Shown here: positions 48,301-59,609 of the stretch, in pieces
Layout of the letters: each line of letters starts with the position of its first letter
Position numbering within the stretch: position 1 is the stretch's first letter
DNA from: Pomacea canaliculata
Lineage: Eukaryota; Mollusca; Gastropoda; Architaenioglossa; Ampullariidae
Direction: 5' to 3'
Assembly: GCF_003073045.1 (NCBI RefSeq)
Contig: NC_037592.1
Span: forward strand, 13,696,384-13,760,383
DNA: 64,000 nt
Notes under the pieces: model-generated
Told to the model about the DNA's origin: nothing
Databases searched by the model: none
What the model saw: the letters and a program-made list of their open reading frames with translations, nothing else
Program-made: the position numbers and the translations under genes

Positions 48301-51300
48301 GACAGTTTTTGTTGTTGATTTAAGTGTTGTATTTGTTTTGGCTGTTGGTCTTGCACTTACTCTGGGTAATGTTGTCTTAGTTATTGCTCTTGTAGTTACT
48401 CCTATTCTTGTTGTTCTGGTTGTTGGTCTTGTTGTTACTCCTAGTCTTGTTGTTTTAGCTGTAGTTATGCTTTGGACAGTTTTTGTTGTTGGTTTAAGTG
48501 TTGTATTTGTTTTGGCTGTTGGTCTTGCACTTACTCTGGGTAATGTTGTCTTAGTTATTGCTCTTGTAGTTACTCCTATTCTTGTTGTTCTGGTTGTTGG
48601 TCTTGTTGTTACTCCTAGTCTTGTTGTTTTAGCTGTAGTTATGCTTTGGACAGTTTTTGTTGTTGGTTTAAGTGTTGCATTTGTTTTGGTTGTTGGTCTT
48701 GTAGTTATTCCTAGTCTTGTTGTTCTGGTTGTTGGTCTTGTTGTTACACCTAGCCTTGTTGTTCTGGTTGATGGTCTTGTAGTTACTCCTAATCTTGTTG
48801 TTCTGGTTGTTGGTCTTGTTATTACACCTAGTCTCGTTGTTCTGGTTGTTGGTCTTGTTGTTACTCCTAATCTTGTTGTTCTGGTTGTTGGTCTTGTAGT
48901 TACTCCTAATCTTGTTGTTCTGGTTGTTGGTCTTGTAGTTACTCCTAGTCTCGTTGTTCTGGTTGTTGGTCTTGTTGTTACTCCTAGTCTTGTTGTTTTA
49001 GCTGTAGTTATGCTTTGGACAGTTTTTGTTGTTGGTTTAAGTGTTGCATTTGTTTTGGTTGTTGGTCTTGTAGTTATTCCTAGTCTTGTTGTTTTGGTTG
49101 TTGGTCTTGTAGTTATTCCAAGTCTCGTTGTTTTGGTTGTTGGTCTTGTAGTTATTCCAAGTCTTGTTGTTCTGATTGTTGGTCTTGTTGTTACACCTAG
49201 TCTAGTTGTTCTGGTCGTTGGTCTTGTTGTTACTCCTAGTCTTGTTGTTCTGGTTGTTGGTTTTGTAGTTATTCCCAGTCTAGTTGTTCTGGTTGTTGGT
49301 CTTGTTGTTACTCCTAGTCTTGTTGTTCTGGTTGTTGGTCTTGTAGTTATTCCAAGTCTTGTTGTTCTGGTTGTTGGTCTTGTAGTTATTCCAAGTCTTG
49401 TTGTTCTGGTTGTTGGTCTTGTAGTAATTCCAAGTCTCGTTGTTTTGGTTGTTGGTCTTGTAGTTATTCCAAGTCTTGTTGTTCTGGTTGTTGGTCTTGT
49501 TGTTATTCCAAGTCTTGTTGTTCTGGTTGTTGGTCTTGTAGTTATTCCAAGTCTTGTTGTTCTGGTTGTTGGTCTTGTTGTTACTCTTATTCTTGTTGTT
49601 CTGGTTGTTGGTCTTGTAGTTATTCCCAGTCTAGTTGTTCTGGTTGTTGGTCTTGTTGTTACTCCTAGTCTCGTTGTTCTGATTGTTGGTCTTGTTGTTA
49701 CTCCTAGTCTTGTTGTTTTAGCTGTAGTTATTCTTTGGACAGTTTTTGTTGTTGGTTTAAGTGTTGCATTTGCTTTGGTTGTTTGTCTTGTAGTTATTCC
49801 TAGTCTTGTTGTTCTGGTTGTTGGTCTTGTTGTTACACCTAGTCTCGTTGTTCTGGTTGTTGGTCTTGTAGTTACTCCTATTCTTGTTGTTTTGGTTGTA
49901 GTTTTTGTAGTTACACCTAGTCTAGTTGTTCTGGTTGTTGGTCTTGTAGTTACTCCTAGTCTTGTTGTTCTGGTTGTTGGTCTTGTTGTTATTCCAAGTC
50001 TTGTTGTTCTGGTTGTTGGTCTTGTAGTTATTCCAAGTCTTGTTGTTCTGGTTGTTGGTCTTGTTGTTATTCCAAGTCTTGTTGTTCTGGTTGTTGGTCT
50101 TGTAGTTATTCCAAGTCTTGTTGTTCTGGTTGTTGGTCTTGTAGTAATTCCAAGTCTCGTTGTTTTGGTTGTTGGTCTTGTTGTTACACCTAGTCTTGTT
50201 GTTTTAGCTGTAGTTATTCTTTGGACAGTTTTTGTTGTTGGTTTAAGTGTTGCATTTGCTTTGGTTGTTGGTCTTGTAGTTATTCCTAGTCTTGTTGTTC
50301 TGGTTGTTGGTCTCGTAGTTACACCTAGTCTCGTTGTTCTGGTTGTTGGTCTTGTAGTTACTCCTATTCTTGTTGTTTTGGTTGTTGGTTTTGTAGTTAC
50401 TCCTATTCTTGTTGTTTTGGTTGTAGTTTTTGTAGTTACACCTAGTCTAGTTGTTCTGGTTGTTGGTCTTGTTGTTACACCTAGTCTCGTTGTTCTGGTT
50501 GTTGGTCTTGTTGTTACTCCTAGTCTTGTTGTTTTAGCTGTAGTTATTCTTTGGACAGTTTTTGTTGTTGGTTTAAGTGTTGCATTTGCTTTGGTTGTTG
50601 GTCTTGTAGTTACTCCTATTCTTGTTGTTTTGGTTGTAGTTTTTGTAGTTACACCTAGTCTAGTTGTTCTGGTTGCTGGTCTTGTTGTTACTCCTATTCT
50701 TGTTGTTCTGGTTGTTGGTCTTGTTGTTACTCCTATTCTTGTTGTTTTAGTTGTTGGTCTTGTAGTTACTCCTAGTCTTGTTGTTTTAGTTGTTGGTCTT
50801 GTAGTTATTCCTCGCCATGTTGTCTTTGTTGTTTGACTTGTAGCTATTCCTCGTCTTGTTGTTTTGGTTGTTGGTCTTGTAGTTACTCCTAGTCTTGATG
50901 GTTTAGCTGTAGTTGTTCTATAGACAGTAGCTGTTGCCTGTTTAAGTGTTGCATTTGTTCTGTGAGTTGTTTTTGTAGTTGTAGTAAGTATTCTTCTAAG
51001 GGCAGCTGTTGTTTGTTTGTTGGATGTTGTCGTTTGTGAAAAGACTCTTGCTGGTGCACCGCGCCTTGGTCTAACCACTGAGTAGATGTCGCTGGAGTTG
51101 GTGCCTTGGTTGATGTCAGCCGCAGACTCTGGGTTTTTTATACTTCTCAAAAAAGCTTGGAGGGTTAAAGTCCCTGTGTTGGCTGTAAAAGAGGAAGATA
51201 CAATAATCGGACATCCATGATCTTTAACATTTCTGGGCATGGAATTTTGTGCATGAAAAGTGATGTTATTTTAATTAACGATTGCAACTTGTTTACCCCG

Positions 51301-51858
51301 AGTCAAAAGTAAAAAAGCGATCAGTTAGAAAAAAGTTACGTTTGACAGACTGAGCATGATTCCTACTGCCGTCGATACACACAAACCCACAAATCAGGTG
51401 ATTGAGATGTAAAGGGGGATCACATTCATACGTCACCGGTTGGCACATCGCAATAGTCACATTAGAACGGACAAAGAAATGACAGCAAAAGCATGGTAAC
51501 TTAAGACACATCCAAATATCTGGAAAAGAAAAAAATCATTGACAGCACGAGGTCATGCTTGGCAATTAGAGGCAGCCTCGTCCTCGTTTGTTTACCTGAA
51601 GTGTTGCTGATGACATCGTAGCAGACCTGAACCACCTACTAGGCAAGATGTTGTAACTACTTCGGCGTCAAACTAACTGGCTTCAATCAAGAAGAAGAAG
51701 CAAGAGAAGAAGGGAATGAAGCAATAGAACATCAAAACTGAGCTGCAGGAAACAAACCAGAGGATCTATAGAAGGATGGTGGAGTTGGTCTTACCTGAAC
51801 TCCCGAGAAGACACAGACTAGCCAACAATGTAAACACTAGAAAAATCGAACCCTCCAT
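45343..51858 (-). CDS. Giant Thr/Arg-repeat membrane protein, gene C of the cluster (1,294 aa)
   Basis: Exons (- strand order): 51858-51795, 51182-47604, 47347-47257, 46673-46625, 45918-45844, 45369-45343 (stop). All phases agree and the total is 3,885 nt, so the gene is intact. Exon 1 is a signal peptide (MEGSIFLVFTLLASLCLLGSSG). The 3,579-nt exon 2 starts ANTGTLTLQAFLRS and then runs through dozens of 13-aa units (TTRLGITTRPTTR) with about eight spacer units carrying an N-glycosylation sequon (NATLKPTTKTVQ or NTTLK...). It ends with longer TTK/TTR stretches and APLLSERSTE. Exon 3 is the transmembrane helix (VLGLVIIAALIYF) and LRKRR. Exon 4 is IRRSRKFLLDDDNEQN. Exon 5 is QSLGIVNVGYGLTAL..., and exon 6 only DAADLSFL. 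The ectodomain is about half Thr and about a quarter Arg/Lys, far more basic than ordinary mucins. Function not known; a surface or mucus-binding role is only a guess. Confidence 0.85.
46452..46505. repeat. (TC)n-(AC)n microsatellite in gene C intron
   Basis: A run of CTCTCT followed by ACACAC and AAACACA units, in the intron between the juxtamembrane exon and the GYGL exon of C. Confidence 0.8.
46930..47200 (-). pseudogene. Relic of an A-like mucin exon inside a gene C intron
   Basis: The intron between the transmembrane and juxtamembrane exons of C contains, on +, TGTGGTCGTGGTAGAGGCAG followed by TCTGTGTCGATGG. Gene A's mucin exon has nearly the same words in the same order at about 34011-34043, followed in both by GTTGATG-rich sequence. 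No open frame links it to C. It looks like a leftover from duplication or exchange between family members. Confidence 0.5.
47690..50950 (-). repeat. 39-bp tandem repeats with higher-order spacers in gene C
   Basis: Dozens of 39-bp copies coding TTRLG(I/V)TTRPTT(R/K). Every several copies a spacer of about 25 aa (ANATLKPTTKTVQRITTAK) breaks the run, making a higher-order repeat. Central copies are almost identical, as expected from recent unequal exchange. The end nearest the membrane (47690-48290) has looser TTK-TR units. Confidence 0.92.
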
Positions 51859-54340
51859 GATTTACAGTTTGTGAGAAAGTAAGTGTCTCTGACTTCACAC
51901 CATCTTTTCGTGTGAGTAGGAGAGTGATAAAGCCCGTGTTGATACCTGGGGGCGGGTAAGTGTGACATCAGCTGATGCACCTTTAGCTCGCTGTCTACAG
52001 GGACGCTAATCTCTGGTGGCAAAGTTTGATTAGGTCACGTGTTGTCATCATGATTGGCTTCATGTGCACATCTTAGGGATCAAAATTGGTTTCACTGGAC
52101 CATTTTTTGCACTCGTGATTGTTGTGTTTGAATCATTTTAGCATCGCAGAAAAGCGGGAGGGGAGTGGCTGATAGAGTGGGTCAGGAAGTTCGGCTTATT
52201 TTGTTTTAATTCTAAGATTTATGCGACACAATTTGGTTGATTGATTATATTATTTATTTCTTTATTATAAGACGGTGTAGCAAACGTACAGTAGTGACAC
52301 TGATATACTAGTTTTAGCAACCAATCTCTGGCAAATGTACAATTTAATATCTTATTGATAAGCGCCATCTTGTAACTAGCTTTTTGTGAGAAAGTTCAAC
52401 AACTGTTTGTATAGAAGACAAAACTCTAGTCGTGTAGATGGCCTGCAGTCCTTTAGGACCTTGTTCAGAGTATTTATTGTGATGAAGTATGACAGTTTGT
52501 CATAGATAGTTCAAATTACCATTGAAATATACCTTCACAGGTAACTACGATGCTTCAAACAGTCGGTGTGCATTTTCACACTAATCAGTCCCCAATACAT
52601 TTCAAGTTGATGAACTAACAGTTTGAAAGACAAAAAAACACATAGTTACCTAGCAATCCTTTAAACTCCTCAGGTGTTTATTGTTGTTACTGTTTTAATG
52701 TTATTTGGTATTGATATTTTAGTTGTTTAAGTTTTTGTGATTGTTGAAGTCTAGTTATTGTTGTCGCTGTTGTATGGTTCGTTGGTTTCAGTGTTTTAGA
52801 TGTTGATGGTGTTGTGAGCCAGTACACTTTAAGTTAAAGGAATGGATGACAGTTTGCAAGACAAAGAAACACGAATTTTTCTGTCTTTGAACGCTTCAGT
52901 TGTTAAGAAATATTGTTCATGGCTTTCTGATCTTTCGGTCACACCTTCACTGTTAGTATATATATATATGTGTGTGTGTGCATGCGCGCGCGCTAGTGCT
53001 TGAGGGTGTGTGTGTGAGAAAGTAACTGACCTGATAAAAAGGAACTTTTTTACATTTCACGTATACACAATATTAAAATGTATTTATTTCTATTTATCTA
53101 GTTCAAGCCGATTGAAACAAAAAAGATCCTTTTGTACTCTCGGCCTGAACAAAGGTTCGCTGGCACAATGGCTTTTCGTAACCTTAGCCGTGGTGCTCAC
53201 GTAACTGTCACGTGGTATTTAATTGGTTAACGGATCGATCATTATTGTCACCTGTAAAGCCATTATACCTGTAGCAACAGGCTTTTTTTTGTTTTTGTTT
53301 TTGTTAGTGTGCGTGTGTGACGATTGAGTATACCATTTCAAGTGCAAATAGAAAGAAATGTTCGGGACTGCCCACAGTGAGTTCGCTTCCTGGGAGGTGG
53401 TGGTGGTTCACAACTCGTCAGTCTCAGAGAGGAGGAATTCGGGGTGGGGGAATAGGGGAGGGGAGGTTGACAGCAGTAAACCTCTTCAACCCACCCGTAT
53501 GGCGCTGGGCCAGCAGGTGGTAGCCGGGTGTCTTCGCCTGACTCTAAGGAGATCCGAGACCGGCGATGAGTGTATGACAGAAGCTTCCAGACGACAAGAG
53601 ACGAGGAGTTGAAAGTACATAGCGACTGTTGTCTGACGGAGTGGTTGAACTGAGTACCATTAAAAAAAACTACCCGTATTTATCGATGGAAAGATACCCA
53701 GAGTATGAACTGTTACTGGCAGCGAGAAGAGACTCGTCTGGTGTCAAACCTGTGTTGCACAGAATGACAGAAGGACGCTGTACTGACGTCCAGGCTAGCA
53801 AGGGTCTAGACTACCCGAGGTCAAACTAGCAAGGGTATTAACCCAGGTACCCGGGGTGCCACCGCATGACGTTGTGTGGAAATCAGCTCAGCGCTAGGAA
53901 GTCGTGAGTTGCATGTTTGGCAAAGGCAACGGTACTGTACACAAAGCCAAGATGCGTGGACTGATAAGTATTGTGCTGGCAACAGTACCCTGATGAGGTC
54001 ACAGCATGACGAGCTGATAACACGATCTTCCTGGACTCTGGGTGTCATTCGTGAGACACAAGCTTCATTCCTTTCATTGGTGGAGCAATGCAACGACTAC
54101 ATTCAGTCTGAACTGGTTCTGTCTTATTTCCTCGCTAAGAAATCTTTCCATGTACATTATTCAGCTCTCGACTGTCTTCATGTGAAAACCAGTTACCGCA
54201 GACTCAGATATGATCGTTGGGATTTTGAGGGAAAACGTCTTCAAGCTCTGATTCTATTGAAACAAAAGCAAAGTGGTCAGGAATCTCGATGCCAGCGATG
54301 CAGTGAAAAAATCTTTTCTTCGTTTTAAAAATTTAAAAGA
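51859..54340. other. Head-to-head spacer between genes C and D
   Basis: Should contain the promoters of C (left) and D (right). At about 52680-52810 the + strand has GTTG/TTTAGTTG-rich wording, including GTTGGTTTCAGTGTTTTAGA, which looks like an antisense scrap of an A- or C-type mucin exon. A (TG)n-(CG)n patch lies near 52968-53010. An open frame of 150 codons at 53876-54328 (+) resembles nothing I know and is probably chance. Confidence 0.45.
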
Positions 54341-54443
54341 ATGACACTGTTAAAAAAATATTTTCTGGAGATCATCCTTCTGATCAACGGGATCGTGAAT
54401 ACACTTGAGTAAGTACACGAATCTGAAGCGTTTAAAAGTGACC

Positions 54444-54474
<31 letters not shown>

Positions 54475-54481
54475 CAAAACA

Positions 54482-54517
<36 letters not shown>

Positions 54518-57500
54518 CGGTTACGGGTGCTTGGATAATTTTCACGACAAATCTTCAGTTTTACCTTGTCACTTGTTACGCTATGCACACAAAAGATTAA
54601 AAGGGTTAAATAAATAACAAATAACTATTGCTTTTCATGTCCTGTTATTTTGACCACGAGTACGGGTACTGTCGTTTTTAGTGATCAAGACTAGTGCTTG
54701 CTTTTTATTTTTGTTACAGACAGCAAGGTGACGACAAAAGGTACTCACTTCCACAACAAAGTAATTGTCCTTTTTATCTCGTCGTATCTCCTAGAATATT
54801 CTGTTCTACTGTCGAAATTACTAAAAAGATAATAAAAAAGGGTGACTAATTAAATTACTAACATATTATGAAGAATTACAATTGGGTTATATTTGACAAA
54901 CACACACACGTTCACTCCCTCTCATGCACTTTTATACGTATAGTTATATTAGATAGATAAATGACATGACATTCCACAGACACCATGATAAACATAATGT
55001 AGATGGTTTGTCATCTTGTGTTTCTACAGCCGATTGGGAGGCCGCCTCGTGTCCCTTCAATTCTAGTTTCTGCTCCTACACACAACTCCCTCCGAGCTGG
55101 GACGCCAACAACTGGACCATAAGCAATGGTAAGTAGACGCTGTCAACAAACATTATTATTAAACAACAAACTTTGATTCCCAGGCGCATGGCGATGTCGT
55201 GAACTCATATTTCTACCTAAAGAAATGTTTCCCAACACCTCACGTTTAGTAGTCTGAAGTATTTTACCATTTCCAGAAGAATGATTATGGATAGACGAGA
55301 AAAAGACAAATTAAGAGATACTGTGATTGATCAATTTACTGAGAACATACGACAGAAAACATACTAACCATAAGAAGTGTGGATTTTTAATATCATACAT
55401 ACTGAACCAGATTTTAGTCATTCTAACAGAGAGAGGGGGAGAGAAAGAAACCAGATTTCGAATTTTCTTGACCCCAAGTCATTGAGTGGCTTGTTTGTGA
55501 CTTCCGAAGGTCATGCCACGGTGCAAAGTGGACTAGAGAATTTCGGGGCGACTTCCATCATACAATCGCCCCGCCTGACCTCTGACCTCCCAGCATGCCT
55601 AGTGTACCTGTACACGCAGTCCATGCCCTCCCAGCTCACCGTGCGCGTGACTGACGGCGTGGGAGGCTACTGCGTCCTCATCAAAGAGAGTAACCTCCAG
55701 GTGGATGAGTTCATTGAGCAGAAGATCGACCTGCCCCAAGCTAATGGAAGGGTAAATACGTTGTTTTGGTTTAATTGTATCTCGAGATCCAAAGGAAAGC
55801 ATTCACCTACATTTGAGGAAATACAATCTGTCGCTGAGTTTTACTCAGGGATTAGAAAAAAAATCGCACCCCACTGGTTCTATAAGATAATTACTGTTTA
55901 ATGACTTCTGATATTTAGATTGGTAAAAGATCAATCGAAGAAAAAGAATAAAAATCAATATTGTTAGAAAAAGTAGTAGTGGTAACTTACTATTCAGTGG
56001 TAGTAGAAGAAGAGAAAAAAGAAGAGTTAACAAGAAGCTAAATTTGTGTAAATTATTCACAGGAAATCGTCACTGAAACAATTTGGTAGAATAAAGTCGT
56101 GATTTTGAGAAGAGAATAGTAGCTGACTGTCCCCACTGTCTGACAGATTGCCTTTGTAGCCAAGTCCGGTGCCAACTCGCACGACGGCAACATAACGCTT
56201 AAGAACGTGAAGCTGACGTCAGGCCCGTGCGCAGGCGCACACGCGAACACAAGCACACCTGGCCCCATCCAGCCCCCAGAATGTGTCAACTTTACCACAG
56301 CTACAACAACAACAACAGCGACAACAAGAACAACAGCAACAACAACAGCAGCAACAACAACAACGACAATGACGACGACAGGAACAAGGACGTCTACAGC
56401 GTCAACAACTACTACTACGTCTCCTACAGCTCGCTCCACAGAGTCGACAACTGCCGCTGTGTCTCCTACAGCTAGCTACAAAGGTAAGAAGACTGGAACA
56501 AGAACAAACTAAAAACAAATGTAATTATTGTCTTCTGTTCAGTTTTTTTTTTCAGCGAACAGCATAACGTATTTAAGCATACTCCGCTCACACTACATTT
56601 TACAAATGTGAGAGGAAACAGAGATTTCAGAAAATGAAAGGATGGGGTGGGGGCAAGAACTCAGAAGAACTGCCAGAGGTAGAGAACTCAGTAGAACAAC
56701 TTGGTCTAGAATGTTCTGATACCAGGTAGGTGATAGCGTTTCCAGCTACAACAGTTGTAGCTCTGATGACAAATCTCAGTTAATAATATTTTCAATGAGC
56801 AGAGCAAGGCATCAATATTCAAACAGAAATTGACTTTATTTTCTCTTGAGTATTTGTTATAAATAATAACCTTCTGGAGTGATTTGCTTTTCTTTCAAGG
56901 CGAGGCGAAGGACAGCTCTCGGAACACCGCTGTCATCATTGCGTGTGTCATCGTATTGGTTATCATCCTCATCGTCGTGGGAGTTCTCCTTTGGTGGAAG
57001 ACGAAGAACGGACACAAAAGGTACAGTGTTATCCGACATGAAATGGACTGACAGTAAAAGGAATAATTATTTTATGGGTAAGATAAGCAGAGCACACCTT
57101 CTAACATCTAGCTCTTCCTTAGAGGAAAAGTATGATAAAATATAAAACCACAACTCCATAGGTGGGACAGGACGAGAAGAGAACGGGATGGCTAAAGGAC
57201 AAAGGTAGTGCCTTTTTTACTCACACTCATTATATAAGTATATATAAATCATATCAAAGATATATGTATATATCACATATGTCGTGTAGTAGCTACCTGT
57301 CATTTATACCCAACAAACACCTACTATGTTAGTCCATTGCGCGGCATTACCTAGGCTTGTCAACGGTGAATGAGAGAGTAAAAGAAAAGAGATAGGTATG
57401 GGAAACACACACACACACACACAGAGAATGCGGATGATGATGATGATGAAAAGAAGACTAGGATATGTTTTAATTCTCTGAAATGTCATGTAAGTCTTAG

Positions 57501-58402
57501 AAATGTAAAGACAGTCCTCAAAATATAAACAAATCAGCACATCATGTCACACATTATACTTTATTTCATTTTCATATCAACACTACATCCGCCCTCCACA
57601 TACAAACACACATGTAATATGTGTATATTGCATGTAAACTATATACAAACGTTTGAATGGCATTTGTTTTCTTAGCTCCTGATTAACAGTGGCTAATTTT
57701 AAGCTAAAGGTAAGCCGTTTCTTTCGATGCAGAGATGTGCATCCACTAGAAGATAAGCAGGCAGCGGATCCTCCTGGTCTGGAACCTGCGATCAACAATC
57801 CGCCTCACAGTCACTTCATGGTGACAGACACAGGTATGTCACTTCTCCACTTTGTAAACGGACCTGAACTTCCATAGATGCCGGTTTTTTTTTCCAAACC
57901 AAATGAGTAAATGAGTAGCGTTCAGTCTGTTATTTTTTTTGTTTGTGTGTGTGTGTGGAGTGTATGGGGTGGGGGATGAGTGGGTATATGTACGCGCGGG
58001 GGAGAGAGCGAGGCTGTGTGCACCACTGTGCTATGACTCAGTAACCCCATCAGTTAAAAGGGTTAACAGCTTCCAAGCTGTCATGTATACCTGGTTTTTG
58101 TTTTGGTAGAACTAAGAGAAAAAAAGCAAAAAATCAAAACTGATTTTTACACACTGTGATTTATCAATGACACAGGTCAAAGGTGGGCAGACAAATCGTC
58201 AACAGATGTAACCTCTACCGATGAACTGGTCGCAAACGAACAGCCTACGGATACAACTGGAAATGTTTCTCCGAACGGACACGACCAAGACCAGATCGTC
58301 GACATTGATGAGACTTTGGATTTTGATTACGATACAAATGATGATCCCTATGATTTCGAATATATGAATACAGCCCCTTTTTCAGGGTTATTAAATAGAT
58401 AA
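54341..58402 (+). CDS. MAM-domain single-pass membrane protein with Thr stretch, gene D of the cluster
   Basis: Exons: 54341-54408, 54724-54740, 55030-55128, about 55432-55751, 56147-56483, 56900-57020, 57733-57833, 58176-58402 (stop). The total of 1,290 nt gives 429 aa in frame. The signal peptide is MTLLKKYFLEIILLINGIVN. Next comes a MAM-type domain: SCPFNSSFCSY...W, GLFVTSEG, SPRLTSDLPACLVYLYTQS, LTVRV, INLP-like IDLPQANGRIAFVAKSG, then GNITLKNVKLTSGPC. The same exon then codes a Thr stretch. The transmembrane helix is AVIIACVIVLVIILIVVGVL, followed by WWKTKNGHKR. The tail has PLEDKQ, many acidic residues and three close tyrosines (DYDTNDDPYDFEYMNTAPF), including YMNT. The transmembrane exon starts in phase 1 and ends in phase 2 as in A, B and C, so D probably shares their origin. 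The acceptor of exon 4 is the least sure junction. Confidence 0.82.
54443..54518. repeat. (AAAAC)n then (AAC)n microsatellite in gene D intron 1
   Basis: About eight AAAAC units run straight into about eleven AAC units, suggesting that one repeat grew out of the other. Confidence 0.9.
57396..57445. repeat. (AC)n and (GAT)n microsatellites in a gene D intron
   Basis: A run of AC at about 57402-57422 followed closely by GATGATGATGATGAT. They lie in the intron between the transmembrane exon and the next tail exon. Confidence 0.8.
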
Positions 58403-58799
58403 TATACGTGTGTATATATATATCCTTGCTTATGAGAAAATTATGTTGCCGTTGGTCTTAAAATAAGCTACAGAACTACGAAGACATGAGAAGACATGGC
58501 ACTTGGTAGCCTGGCTTTCTTCACTTTATTCTCTTTGATCCATTGTTGCTGGTTTGTGTACTCTCACACACTCATCCATACTGAGGGTTAGCATCTCTCA
58601 TTCTAGTCCACAATATTTCTGTACAAGTCAGTTGTAAACATTTGTTCACGTGTCTTTTGTGTATTAGTATTTATTATGTATAAATAGGTTAAAACCCATT
58701 GTGCCTAAATCCAAGCAAAGGAAATGGAAAGAAACATCGACTGCATCGACATACATAGACTTCTGTTTATCTGTTTATATAATTACATGTATTTAGATA

Positions 58800-59609
58800 C
58801 AGTAAAACCTCGATTAGATACGTTTCTCAAGGGACCGCCAAACAAAAAGTCAAATCGAGGAAAACATTACATCAAGTAAACACATTTGTTTACTTTAGAT
58901 TACATCCAAACATGGAGAAAGTATGACAGGCTCCGCATATCGCAATCCTGTCTAAATATAATGCGTTGTGAAAGTGTAACAGTTGAACAGCAACATTCTT
59001 ATCATTTTTATATATTTTATTTCCCTGTGTGGATGAACTCATCCAGGAGAGCCTGTCTTGTGCTTTTGTCTGTATTTGCTACACAACATTTTCAGCAGGT
59101 TGCAAGTGTCCGAACATTTCGCCCCTCCCCCCCAGGTGCGCTGAAGGCAAACGTTCCCAACATTTCCATCCCTATGATGTCTACGGACACTGTCCGGTGA
59201 TGGACCTGTTGATTCAGAACAGTCGTCGTCGTCACTTCCGGCGTCGCCATCGACTTCATTACCGCTGTGTCACAGCCTCAGCTTCCTCGCATATTTCCTC
59301 AGTAGAAGGTACACCGCAAGTTTACAAGCTCTCGGTCGCAAGTAACGAAATCGTTGAAGTCGAATTCCCGTGCACCAGAGGTTACCCTGTCCCAGTCATT
59401 CTAAACTTCCTCATTTTCTGATCACATGCGATATGCAGTGGAGGGACCATGGAACAACGAATGTTATACCGAGGAAAGTGATAATTAAAGGAAGTATAAT
59501 CGAAGATTGAAAAGCATTGGGTGCATAGGACTTTCGCCGTGACCGCCGAAAACAAACATTATACTGAGGAAATCGTTACATCAAGGATCGCAAAATCGAG
59601 GTTTTACTG
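58800..59609. mobile_element. Pogo/Tigger-like TA-flanked element, 810 bp, non-autonomous
   Basis: Ends are CAGTAAAACCTCGATT and its inverted copy with a TA on each side. A second pair of similar words follows inside each end: CGAGGAAAACATTACATCAAG near the left and GAGGAAATCGTTACATCAAGG near the right, both in the same direction, so the subterminal sequence is a direct repeat. The inner part is open for 130 codons on + (59029-59421), but I see no transposase motif, so it is best called an internal-deletion derivative or unrelated filler. Family fit: Tc1/mariner, Tigger/pogo group. Confidence 0.75.

Noticed and set aside
53876-54328. 150-codon open frame on + just before gene D
   Set aside because: No known motif, no start or splice support, and it ends before the signal-peptide exon of D. 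Probably chance in a less AT-rich stretch.
57157-57206. Possible extra tail exon of gene D (acceptor CCATAG, donor after ACAAAG)
   Set aside because: In the required phase it meets a stop after ten codons, whereas skipping it joins 57020 to 57733 in frame. At most it is an alternative exon giving a short tail.
59029-59421. 130-codon open frame inside the 810-bp TA-flanked element as a transposase
   Set aside because: No DD(E/D) catalytic pattern or helix-turn-helix signature, and too short for a Tigger/pogo transposase.
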